This document shows positions 9,527 to 16,776 of a stretch of 61,273 nt of DNA, one piece after another (the stretch's first letter is position 1; each line of letters begins with the position of its first letter). The notes beneath the pieces were generated by a model. That model did no database searches, was not told where the DNA came from, and was given only the letters and a program-made list of their open reading frames with translations. The DNA comes from an uncultured Cetobacterium sp. (GTDB lineage Bacteria; Fusobacteriota; Fusobacteriia; Fusobacteriales; Fusobacteriaceae): positions 1-61,273 of the forward strand of contig NZ_CAMQXC010000002.1 of the NCBI RefSeq assembly GCF_947038635.1. The letters run 5' to 3'. Made by a program: the position numbers and the translations under genes.

Positions 9527-10358
9527 TGTCATCCTCCTTATCACCTTTTTCAAAGTTTTGAATCTCCCAAAGAAGAACTCCCTTCATTTCATCATTAAAT
9601 CTAACATGGTGATTTGCTTTTAAATCTTCAAAGTATTTAACACCTTGACCTTTAATAGTATCTAAAACAATAGCTTTTGGTTTTCCAAAGTTATTACCTT
9701 TTAAAGCTGTTTGAATCTCACCAACAGAATCACCTTTAACTTGCATAGAGTGGAATCCAAAACTTCTAAGTTTTTCTAAGATACTAAAAGTTTCACATAT
9801 CTCTTCAGTTGTTCCATCTAATTGTTTTTTGTTGTTATCTACAAAAAGAGTGAAGTTAGTAAGTTTAAAGTGAGCAGCAAACTGAATAGCTTCCCAGCAC
9901 TGTCCCTCGTTTAGTTCGCCATCTCCAACAATACAGTAAACCTGTCTTTCACTACCATCTCTTAAAAGACCTAGAGCTATTCCAACGGCAGCAGAGATAC
10001 CCTGTCCTAAAGAACCAGTTGTCATATCAATTCCTGGAGTTAAATTTCTATCAGGGTGGCTAGGTAGAGTAGTTCCATTGTCATTTAGTGTCATTAAAGT
10101 TTCTAAAGGAAAAAATCCTTTTAATGCAAGAGTAGAGTATAAACTAGGACCTGCATGACCTTTAGATAAAACTAGGAAATCTCTATCTAAATTTTTAGGA
10201 TCTTGGGGATTAATCTTCATATTTGAATATAGAACTGCAAGAGTTTCTACAATAGACATAGCTCCACCAATATGTCCAAAACCTCTATTTAAAAGCATTT
10301 TTAATGTCTCTTTTCGAATATCTTTAGCAAACTTTTCCATTTGAATAATATCGCTCAT
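9519..10358 (-). CDS. Transketolase, N-terminal subunit
   Basis: A 279-residue thiamine-diphosphate-binding half. It shows SKGHAGPSLYSTLALKGFFP, GSLGQGISAAVGIALG and the ThDP/metal motif GDGELNEGQCWEA, ending the cofactor loop with DNNKKQ. It forms the active enzyme with the downstream-encoded C-terminal half. AGGAGG precedes the ATG. The gene follows the PTS IIC gene by 75 bases containing a strong hairpin. Together with the transaldolase it would convert pentose or related sugar phosphates into glycolytic intermediates. Confidence 0.88.
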   Translation of the reverse strand: MSDIIQMEKFAKDIRKETLKMLLNRGFGHIGGAMSIVETLAVLYSNMKINPQDPKNLDRDFLVLSKGHAGPSLYSTLALKGFFPLETLMTLNDNGTTLPSHPDRNLTPGIDMTTGSLGQGISAAVGIALGLLRDGSERQVYCIVGDGELNEGQCWEAIQFAAHFKLTNFTLFVDNNKKQLDGTTEEICETFSILEKLRSFGFHSMQVKGDSVGEIQTALKGNNFGKPKAIVLDTIKGQGVKYFEDLKANHHVRFNDEMKGVLLWEIQNFEKGDKEDDNE

Positions 10359-10390
10359 AAAAACCTCCTATTGAAATATCTTGTAAAAAT

Positions 10391-10417
10391 TTATGGATAC
10401 CTATAAGGTATCCATAA
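10391..10417 (-). terminator. Intra-operon hairpin between ulaA-like and transketolase genes
   Basis: TTATGGATACC and GGTATCCATAA form a perfect 11-base stem with a five-base loop. On the minus strand it is followed by ATTTTT, so it looks like a partial terminator or an mRNA-stabilising hairpin that sets different expression of the PTS and the enzymes. Confidence 0.6.
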
Positions 10418-10433
10418 TATAGTTCTATAAATT

Positions 10434-11690
10434 TTAGAAATAACCTACAATATATCCTAAAATAATTCCTACAACTCCAAAGTCTGCATCAGAGAAAGTT
10501 GTGTTAGCAAATCCTAAACTTCCTAAAATTGGAAGTAGTGCTACAGGTAGGAATGTTATTAAAAGACCATGAATAAAAGCTCCAATAGTTGCTCCTTTTC
10601 TACCACCAGTTGCATTTCCGAAAACTCCAGCAGTAGCTCCACAGAAGAAGTGCGGTACAACACCAGGTAAAATTAGAATCATCTTAAGTTGTCCTAGAAT
10701 TAAAAGTCCAACAATACCTCCGACAAAGCTGCTTAAAAATCCGATTAAAACAGCATTTGGTGCATATGGGAAAACAATTGGACAATCTAGAGCTGGTTTA
10801 GCATTAGGTACTAGCTTTTGAGAGATACCAGTAAATGCAGGAACGATTTCTGCAAGAAGTAATCTAACACCTTGAAGGATAATGTATACTCCAGCAGCAA
10901 AAGTTATAGCTTGAACAACAGCAAATACAATATAGTTTTGACCACCACTTAAGTTTTGTTCAACATACTCAGGACCAGCAGCAACAGCAACTATAATATA
11001 TAAAATACTCATAGTTAAAGAGATTGAAATTGAACTGTCTCTTAAGAAACTTAAGTTCTTAGGAAGAGTCATCTCTTCAGTTGATTTAGAGTTTTTTCCC
11101 ACAAGAGATCCAACCCAAGCTGATAAAACATATCCAACTGTACCAAAGTGTCCAAAAGCTACATCATCAGAACCTATGATTTTTCTCATAGTAGGTTGTG
11201 CAATAGCTGGGAAGAACGCCATGATAAATCCAAGAACTAAAGCTCCAACTCCAATTAAAGTAGTTCCAGTTAATCCACCAACTGCAAGAATAACAGCAAT
11301 CATACAAGCCATATAGAAAGTATGGTGCCCAGTTAGAAAGATATATTTTAAAGGTGTAAATTTAGCAATTAAGATATTTGCTAGCATACCAAAAGCCATA
11401 ATAAGTGCTGTTGCAGTACCATACTCTTTTAAAGCCATCCCTACTATAGCTTCGTTATTAGGCACAATTCCTTGAACATTGAAACCAACTTCAAACAGCT
11501 CACCAAATGGAACTAAAGCTCCAACTAAAATACCAGCTCCACCACCAATAATAATAAATCCTAATATAGTTTTAATAGTTCCCTTAATCGTGTCTGAAGC
11601 ACTTTTTTTCTGTAATAGTAAACCGATTAATGAGATTAAACCAACTAAGATAGCTGGAACTTTTAAAATGTCTAAAATAACATTTAACAT
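10434..11690 (-). CDS. ulaA: PTS EIIC, ascorbate (UlaA) family
   Basis: A 418-residue polytopic protein of the UlaA/SgaT family, recognised from GFIIIGGGAGILVGALVPFGELFE, NEAIVGMALKEYGTATALIMAFGM and the TGHHTFYMACM segment. It forms the membrane channel of a PTS that also comprises the IIB and IIA genes immediately upstream. Characterised members import and phosphorylate L-ascorbate, but the locus carries none of the ascorbate-6-phosphate enzymes (UlaG, UlaD, UlaE, UlaF); it carries transketolase and transaldolase instead. The real substrate may therefore be a pentose, pentitol or similar sugar; that is inference. The start follows a GGGAG ribosome-binding site. Confidence 0.85.
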   Translation of the reverse strand: MLNVILDILKVPAILVGLISLIGLLLQKKSASDTIKGTIKTILGFIIIGGGAGILVGALVPFGELFEVGFNVQGIVPNNEAIVGMALKEYGTATALIMAFGMLANILIAKFTPLKYIFLTGHHTFYMACMIAVILAVGGLTGTTLIGVGALVLGFIMAFFPAIAQPTMRKIIGSDDVAFGHFGTVGYVLSAWVGSLVGKNSKSTEEMTLPKNLSFLRDSSISISLTMSILYIIVAVAAGPEYVEQNLSGGQNYIVFAVVQAITFAAGVYIILQGVRLLLAEIVPAFTGISQKLVPNAKPALDCPIVFPYAPNAVLIGFLSSFVGGIVGLLILGQLKMILILPGVVPHFFCGATAGVFGNATGGRKGATIGAFIHGLLITFLPVALLPILGSLGFANTTFSDADFGVVGIILGYIVGYF

Positions 11691-11712
11691 CTCTACCCAC
11701 TCCCTTTTTCTT

Positions 11713-11988
11713 TTATAAAACCCCTTTAGCTTTTAAAACTTCTTCAAGTTTCTCTTTAAGTTCTGCAAGGTTGATAATGCTATTAAGTGAAACTACATTT
11801 TTAAGTGATGTACTATTAGCTAAATCTGATGACATAATAAAGATGTCAGCTGATCCTTCTGTTGCTGATGCTAAATCTGTGTGATCTACCTCTGCATCAA
11901 CACCAAGTTGAGTTAAAACTTTTTTAATATTCATCTCTAACATAAAACTACTTCCTAAACCTGATCCACAAACTGCTAATATTTTCAT
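11713..11988 (-). CDS. ulaB: PTS EIIB, ascorbate/lactose-type
   Basis: A 91-residue cytoplasmic phosphocarrier. Phosphorylation would occur on C7 in ILAVCGSGLGSSFMLEM, the P-loop-like signature of SgaB/UlaB proteins. It receives phosphate from the EIIA encoded 11 bases upstream and passes it to the sugar carried by the EIIC encoded 22 bases downstream. AGGAGG precedes the ATG. Confidence 0.87.
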   Translation of the reverse strand: MKILAVCGSGLGSSFMLEMNIKKVLTQLGVDAEVDHTDLASATEGSADIFIMSSDLANSTSLKNVVSLNSIINLAELKEKLEEVLKAKGVL

Positions 11989-11999
11989 AAAAAAACCTC

Positions 12000-12422
12000 C
12001 TATATTATCTCTAAAATCTCTTGATTTGTTTTTGCCAATTTAATTTTTTCAATTTTTTCATCATCATTTAAAAGCTCGACTAAATTTGTTAAAGCATCTA
12101 TATGGGACTCATTATCCTTTGCTGCTAAAGTTATAATAATTTGAATGTTATTATTCCCAAACTTTGCAGGAGTATCTAATTTAAGTAAAGACATTCCCAT
12201 TTTTAAAACACCATCCTCTGGGCGAGAGTGGGGCATTGCCACATCTTCCGAAAGGACAATGTAAAATCCAAGTTCATTAACTTTAGATATCATAGTATCA
12301 ATATATCTAGGTTCGATATATCCCTTTTCTAGAAGAGGGCGAGAAGCAATCTTTATAGCTTCCTCCCAACTGTCAACTTGAGGTAGGATTTGAATGTTAC
12401 TTTCTAACAGCTCTTTTATCAT
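12000..12422 (-). CDS. ulaC: PTS EIIA, mannitol/fructose type
   Basis: A 140-residue EIIA of the PTS_EIIA_2 family. The phospho-accepting histidine is H65 in DVAMPHSRPEDGVLKMGMSLLKL. It would take phosphate from HPr and hand it to the neighbouring EIIB. It is separated by 73 bases from the upstream PRD regulator gene; that gap contains a TATAAT on the minus strand and may hold a second promoter, so the PTS genes could be expressed separately from their regulator. Confidence 0.87.
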   Translation of the reverse strand: MIKELLESNIQILPQVDSWEEAIKIASRPLLEKGYIEPRYIDTMISKVNELGFYIVLSEDVAMPHSRPEDGVLKMGMSLLKLDTPAKFGNNNIQIIITLAAKDNESHIDALTNLVELLNDDEKIEKIKLAKTNQEILEII

Positions 12423-12495
12423 CTCAATATCCTCCAGTTATCTTTATGCTCTAATTATATTTCAAGAGAAAATAAAAATAAACTCTCTATTTTAT

Positions 12496-14493
12496 TCAAA
12501 ATTTTTTTACAAAATTATTTATGTTAAATCTTTTTTCATTGGCAATTTCCACAAGTTGAACAAATGGATCTAGGTGTTCTTTGTTATCTTTTGATGCAAA
12601 AGCTACTACAGTTTGCACTAATTTATCATTGGGAAAAAGCACTGGTTCCTTTAAGGTTACTAAAGAGAAGGCTGTTTTAAAAACATCATCTTCATTTCTT
12701 GCATGAGGGAAAGCCATATTAGGTGCTAATATGATATATCCACCATATTTCTCAATAATCTCAATCATATTTTCAGTATATTTTTTAGTGACACAACCAT
12801 TTTTTTCTAAAACCTCACCAGCTAATTGAACAGCTTCTTGCCAAGTATTAGCTAAAACTCCCTCTTTTATATAGTCTCTATCTAGCAAGTCAAAAATTGT
12901 AAGTTTTTTTGGAGAAATATCGTCCACCAAAGTTGAATCAAGGAGCTCTTTTAGTTGTGATAAAAGATTATCTTTGTCAGTAATTGTGGTATTTTTTTCA
13001 ATGACTTCTAAAACTTGAGAAAAAAGAACTTTCTTACTACGCCTAGGAACATTGAAACTCTCTAAAATTTCCATATCTTCATTAGAAAGTAGAGGATTAA
13101 CTTTAATTATAGGTTGAGTTATATCATTATTTTCTAAATCTAAAGTTGTAATTATATAATCAATAGAGTTTTTTTCTAAAGATTTTGTTAAAAGATGACT
13201 TGGAATAATATCAACAATATCAAGTGAATAGAACTCTTTTATCTGCTGAGCAAGAAGTTTTGAAGTTCCATAACCTAGACCACATACAAGAAGAACCTTC
13301 TTTTTATTTTTACTTTTAACTCTATTTCTATCAATAGCAGCTTTAAAATGTATTGTTATAAAAGATATCTCATCTTTTGTAAATTTTTTCTCAATAAATT
13401 TTTCAAGTCCCTCTAAAACTTCAGAGGTAATATCAAAAAGTTGTGGATAACTTTCTAAAACTTCTTGATATATTGAGTTTTCAAGTTCAATACCATTTTG
13501 AATTCTATATATAGTAGGTTTTATGTGATTTAGTAATCCATCTATTAGAGTTTCATCTTGAGAGATATCTACATCTACTCTTTTATTGAATTCAGTTATT
13601 AATTTTTTTACAAGAATCTCCATCTCTACCCAATTCTCATAATATGAATAGTTTAAGTTATATGTATGACTTCCTAAAAAGTAGTCTGTGATTTTTAGAT
13701 ACTCTACTTTAGAAAGTTCAATATCGTAATGAGCTTCTAAAAGCGTACTCCCTTTTTTAACAGCTTCATACTCTTTTGTATTTTCTAAGAAGTTTTCATT
13801 TTTAATTTTATCTATATGGTGTCCAGCTCTAACCATAAGAATAGTTATTTTAAGGTAGTTTTTAATAATCTGGTAAGCTTCATCAGAGATTATTCTATCC
13901 ATAATTTTTTGACAGTAGTTTAAAAATAGTTTAATTCCCTCTTCGTTAACAGACAAATACTCTTTTAAGATATTTTTGAAAAATATATTCTTTCTATTTT
14001 TAATAGTTGTTAGAAACTTTAAAAGACATTGTCTAATATCCTCCTCTTTTCCAACTAGTTCAAGCCCTTTTTTATGACATATTTCTAAAGATAGATGATA
14101 TTTATCAAGAGTTTCTTTAAGATCTTTTAAATGAAGCTTAATAGTGCTTCTACTAATATCTAGTTCCTCAGAAAGTTGCACTTGATTGATAACTCTTTTA
14201 AAAAGAATTAGCATAAGAATGTATAGTTCTCTCTCTTCAGAAGAGAAAGTAGTTTTATCATAGTTATCTTTTAAAAACTCCTCTAAAGATTTAAAGTTAG
14301 ATATTCTAACAATACCTTTTGAAATCTCAATGTTATCAAGAGAGTTTTCACTTAAGAGTTCAGAGATTTTTTCTAACTCATAACGAACAGTTCTTTCACT
14401 TACTCCAAGTTCTTCTGAAAGCTCTTTTAGACTCTTCTCTTTTTTATGTAGTATTAGGTTTTGTAAAATTAAAGTTGAACGACTATTTAACAT
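12496..14493 (-). CDS. PRD-containing transcriptional activator/antiterminator (BglG/MtlR type)
   Basis: A 665-residue regulator with two N-terminal helix-turn-helix units (residues 5-48 and about 95-130), two PRD domains carrying the expected histidines (H225/H226 and H276; H323 and H382), an EIIB-like domain with C404 in VLLVCGLGYGTSK, and a C-terminal EIIA-like domain with H597 in MAFPHARNEDD. This is the architecture of DNA-binding PTS regulators such as MtlR and the UlaR-type activators, whose activity depends on phosphorylation by the PTS. It sits directly upstream of the ula-like PTS genes and is most likely their activator. All four PRD histidines and both EII phosphosites are intact. 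Confidence 0.87.
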   Translation of the reverse strand: MLNSRSTLILQNLILHKKEKSLKELSEELGVSERTVRYELEKISELLSENSLDNIEISKGIVRISNFKSLEEFLKDNYDKTTFSSEERELYILMLILFKRVINQVQLSEELDISRSTIKLHLKDLKETLDKYHLSLEICHKKGLELVGKEEDIRQCLLKFLTTIKNRKNIFFKNILKEYLSVNEEGIKLFLNYCQKIMDRIISDEAYQIIKNYLKITILMVRAGHHIDKIKNENFLENTKEYEAVKKGSTLLEAHYDIELSKVEYLKITDYFLGSHTYNLNYSYYENWVEMEILVKKLITEFNKRVDVDISQDETLIDGLLNHIKPTIYRIQNGIELENSIYQEVLESYPQLFDITSEVLEGLEKFIEKKFTKDEISFITIHFKAAIDRNRVKSKNKKKVLLVCGLGYGTSKLLAQQIKEFYSLDIVDIIPSHLLTKSLEKNSIDYIITTLDLENNDITQPIIKVNPLLSNEDMEILESFNVPRRSKKVLFSQVLEVIEKNTTITDKDNLLSQLKELLDSTLVDDISPKKLTIFDLLDRDYIKEGVLANTWQEAVQLAGEVLEKNGCVTKKYTENMIEIIEKYGGYIILAPNMAFPHARNEDDVFKTAFSLVTLKEPVLFPNDKLVQTVVAFASKDNKEHLDPFVQLVEIANEKRFNINNFVKKF

Positions 14494-14523
14494 ATGTGAC
14501 TCCTTTTGTTACTTTTTAAATTG

Positions 14524-14529
14524 ATTATA
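14524..14529 (-). promoter_or_regulatory. -10 box of the PRD regulator gene
   Basis: A perfect TATAAT on the minus strand, 31 bases before the start at 14493. No good -35 box is visible 16-18 bases upstream, so an activator may be needed. It lies beside the divergent GH4 promoter. Confidence 0.4.
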
Positions 14530-14540
14530 ACATAAAAAAA

Positions 14541-14586
14541 TTGACAACTCTAAATTTTTATTATATATTAGTTGTATATACAACTA
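14541..14586 (+). promoter_or_regulatory. GH4 gene promoter with palindromic operator
   Basis: TTGACA (14541-14546) and TATATT (14564-14569) are 17 bases apart. An 18-base perfect palindrome, TAGTTGTATATACAACTA (14569-14586), starts at the last base of the -10. TTGTATATACAA is the kind of site bound by TreR-like HutC-subfamily GntR regulators; such a regulator is encoded at the far end of this cluster (21072). Confidence 0.75.
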
Positions 14587-14609
14587 TACAAATTCAAGGG
14601 GTGAGATTT

Positions 14610-15938
14610 ATGAATAAAAAAGAGTTTACAATAACTATTGCAGGTGGAGGAAGTACTTGGACACCAGGGCTTTTAAAGGCTCTGTGTAAAAGGAAGGGAA
14701 CTTTCCCATTAAAAAGAGTTGTACTTTTTGACAATAATCCTGAAAGACAAGAAGTTATAGGGGAGTTTGCAAAGGTTCTTTTTAAGGAGGAGTATCCAAC
14801 AGTAGATTTTGAGTATACAACTTCTCCAGAAGTAGCTTTTACAGGGACAGATTTTGTATTTTGTCAAATTAGAACTGGTGGATATAAAATGAGAGAGTTA
14901 GATGAGAAGATACCACTAAGTCTAGGAGCAATAGGTCAGGAAACTTGTGGTCCAGGTGGATTTGCTTATGGTATGAGATCTATTGGGGATATGATAAAAC
15001 TTATAGAAGAAGTTAGAAAATACGCTCCTGAAGCTTGGTTTTTAAATTATACAAATCCAGCAGCAATAGTGGCAGATGCACTTAAGAAAGCTTTTCCAAA
15101 TGATAAAAAAATTCTAAATATCTGTGATCAACCAGTAAATCTTTTAAGATCATATGGAAGACTTTTAGGGATGGATTCAAGTGAGTTTGAACCTGTTTAT
15201 TTTGGATTAAACCACTTTGGATGGTTCACAAATATCTATGATAAAAATGGAGTGGATTTAGTTCCTAAATTAAAGGATATAACTTTAAACTCTGGATTTA
15301 AACCAGCTGATGCAGAGCAAAGAGATCAATCGTGGTTAGACACATATGCAATGGTAAGAGATATGTTAGTGGATTTCCCTGATTATATGCCAAATACATA
15401 TTTACAATATTATTACTATCCAGAGTATAAAAAAGCAAAGTTAGATCCAGAATACACTAGAGCTAACGAAGTTATGAATGGAAGAGAAAAAAGAGTTTTT
15501 GAAGAGTGCAGAGAGATTGCAGCAAGAGGAAGTATGGGAGATTCTAATGTTGTTCATAATGATGCTCATGGTGAGATGATTGTTGAAGTTGCTGAATCAA
15601 TAGCTTTCAATGAAAATAGAATCTATATAGTGATAGTTCAAAACAACGGACTGATAAGTAACCTAGATGATGATGTAATGGTAGAGGTAGCGGCTAACTT
15701 AGGAATCAACGGACCAAGACCATTTGGAGTTGGGAAAATAGGAACATTCTATAAGGGACTTATAGAGCAGCAGTTTGCTTATGAAAGATTAACAGTAGAG
15801 GCTTGGTTTGAAGGATCATATGCTAAAGCACTTCAAGCTTTAACATTAAATAGAACAATTGTTGATGCTAAAAAAGCTAGAAAAATTTTAGATGCATTAA
15901 TTGAGGTAAATAAGGAGTATTGGCCAACATTAAGATAA
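14610..15938 (+). CDS. GH4 6-phospho-alpha-glucosidase (MalH/GlvA-like)
   Basis: A 442-residue NAD- and metal-dependent family 4 glycosidase, the length of Fusobacterium mortiferum MalH. The Rossmann motif is IAGGGSTWTPG (9-20). C172 and H202 (FGLNHFGW) are the metal ligands. The specificity motif reads CDQP at 172-175, close to the CDMP of 6-phospho-alpha-glucosidases and unlike the CNVP of the beta enzymes. It would hydrolyse PTS-phosphorylated alpha-glucosides in the cytoplasm by the redox mechanism of this family. The start at 14610 follows GGGGTGAG; the longer frame to 14541 would run through the promoter. Next comes an RpiR regulator after 43 bases. Confidence 0.9.
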   Translation: MNKKEFTITIAGGGSTWTPGLLKALCKRKGTFPLKRVVLFDNNPERQEVIGEFAKVLFKEEYPTVDFEYTTSPEVAFTGTDFVFCQIRTGGYKMRELDEKIPLSLGAIGQETCGPGGFAYGMRSIGDMIKLIEEVRKYAPEAWFLNYTNPAAIVADALKKAFPNDKKILNICDQPVNLLRSYGRLLGMDSSEFEPVYFGLNHFGWFTNIYDKNGVDLVPKLKDITLNSGFKPADAEQRDQSWLDTYAMVRDMLVDFPDYMPNTYLQYYYYPEYKKAKLDPEYTRANEVMNGREKRVFEECREIAARGSMGDSNVVHNDAHGEMIVEVAESIAFNENRIYIVIVQNNGLISNLDDDVMVEVAANLGINGPRPFGVGKIGTFYKGLIEQQFAYERLTVEAWFEGSYAKALQALTLNRTIVDAKKARKILDALIEVNKEYWPTLR

Positions 15939-15981
15939 TATGTTAATATCTAATTAATATAAAATTAGAAGGGTGGTTTCA

Positions 15982-16698
15982 ATGGAGTATAAAGTTATAA
16001 ATCTATTACAAACAAGAGAGTTAAAGGCAAAGTTTACTAAAAGTGAGGAGAGCATTTTAGATTTTATTGAGAAAAATTTTGATAAAATTCCAAAATACTC
16101 TGTAGTTAAACTGTGTGAAGAGGCTTATGCCTCTCAAGCAAGTATAAATCGAGTTTGTAAAAAACTTGGATTTAAAGGGTTTAGTGAATTAAAATACTCC
16201 ATTGAACAGGACCTAAAGAAGATGCAAAGTTCAAAGAGTTTAAGTATAAATAATACATTTTTTTATATAGAGAATATAAACTTTCAAGATGTTCAAGGGA
16301 TAGCAGAGGTAATAAAAGAGAATAGAAAAATATTGATATATGGACTTGGAGCTTCTCAAATAACTGCTTCTTACCTTCAAAGACAGCTTCTATATCTGGG
16401 GTTTCAAGCTATTGTAGTAGGTGAAGAGAGAATGATAGAGCAATTTGATGATTTTATACTGCTTATCTTATCAAGTTCAGGAGAAACGTTAAGAGTTAAG
16501 CATGTAGCTAAGACGTTTAAAGAGAGTGGAAAAACTGTGGTAGCTATAACAAAATCAGGAAGTTCTTTAGATGAAATCTGTGATTTCACATTTACTCATA
16601 ATATTTCAATAGATAAATTAGATGCTATATCTCGTGAGCAACAGCTACATATGATAATTATGGTTAATGAACTAATAAATAGAGTTCAAAATGGATAA
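15982..16698 (+). CDS. RpiR/MurR-family regulator with SIS domain
   Basis: A 238-residue regulator. Residues 1-75 are an RpiR helix-turn-helix (LTKSEES-like FTKSEESILDFIEKNF; AYASQASINRVCKKLGFKGFSELK). Residues 95-235 form a SIS sugar-phosphate isomerase-type sensor (ILIYGLGASQITASYLQRQLLYLG; LILSSSGETLRV; VAITKSGSSLDEICD). Such proteins sense sugar phosphates. I prefer the ATG at 15982 because GGGTGG is six bases upstream; a GTG at 15973 is the alternative. It lies between the GH4 and GH38 genes and probably controls one or both. Confidence 0.85.
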   Translation: MEYKVINLLQTRELKAKFTKSEESILDFIEKNFDKIPKYSVVKLCEEAYASQASINRVCKKLGFKGFSELKYSIEQDLKKMQSSKSLSINNTFFYIENINFQDVQGIAEVIKENRKILIYGLGASQITASYLQRQLLYLGFQAIVVGEERMIEQFDDFILLILSSSGETLRVKHVAKTFKESGKTVVAITKSGSSLDEICDFTFTHNISIDKLDAISREQQLHMIIMVNELINRVQNG

Positions 16699-16715
16699 TT
16701 ATCCATAAAAAAGGA

Positions 16716-16765
16716 TTACGATATTTTGTTCTGTTAGATTATAATAATGTTAAAAAAAGAACAAA
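16716..16765 (+). promoter_or_regulatory. Promoter and inverted repeat ahead of the GH38 gene
   Basis: TTACGA (16716-16721) and TATAAT (16740-16745) have an 18-base spacer. TTTGTTCT (16725-16732) and AGAACAAA (16758-16765) form an exact 8-base inverted repeat that brackets the -10 box and is a candidate operator for the RpiR or GntR regulator of the cluster. Confidence 0.5.
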
Positions 16766-16776
16766 GAGGTAATTAA

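Noticed and set aside
10434-11690. Assigning L-ascorbate as the substrate of the UlaA-like PTS.
   Set aside because: None of the ascorbate-6-phosphate catabolic enzymes is present and the operon enzymes point to sugar phosphates.
14541-14609. A longer N-terminus for the GH4 enzyme.
   Set aside because: It would start at the -35 box and run through the operator; the family normally begins a few residues before the AGGGS Rossmann motif.
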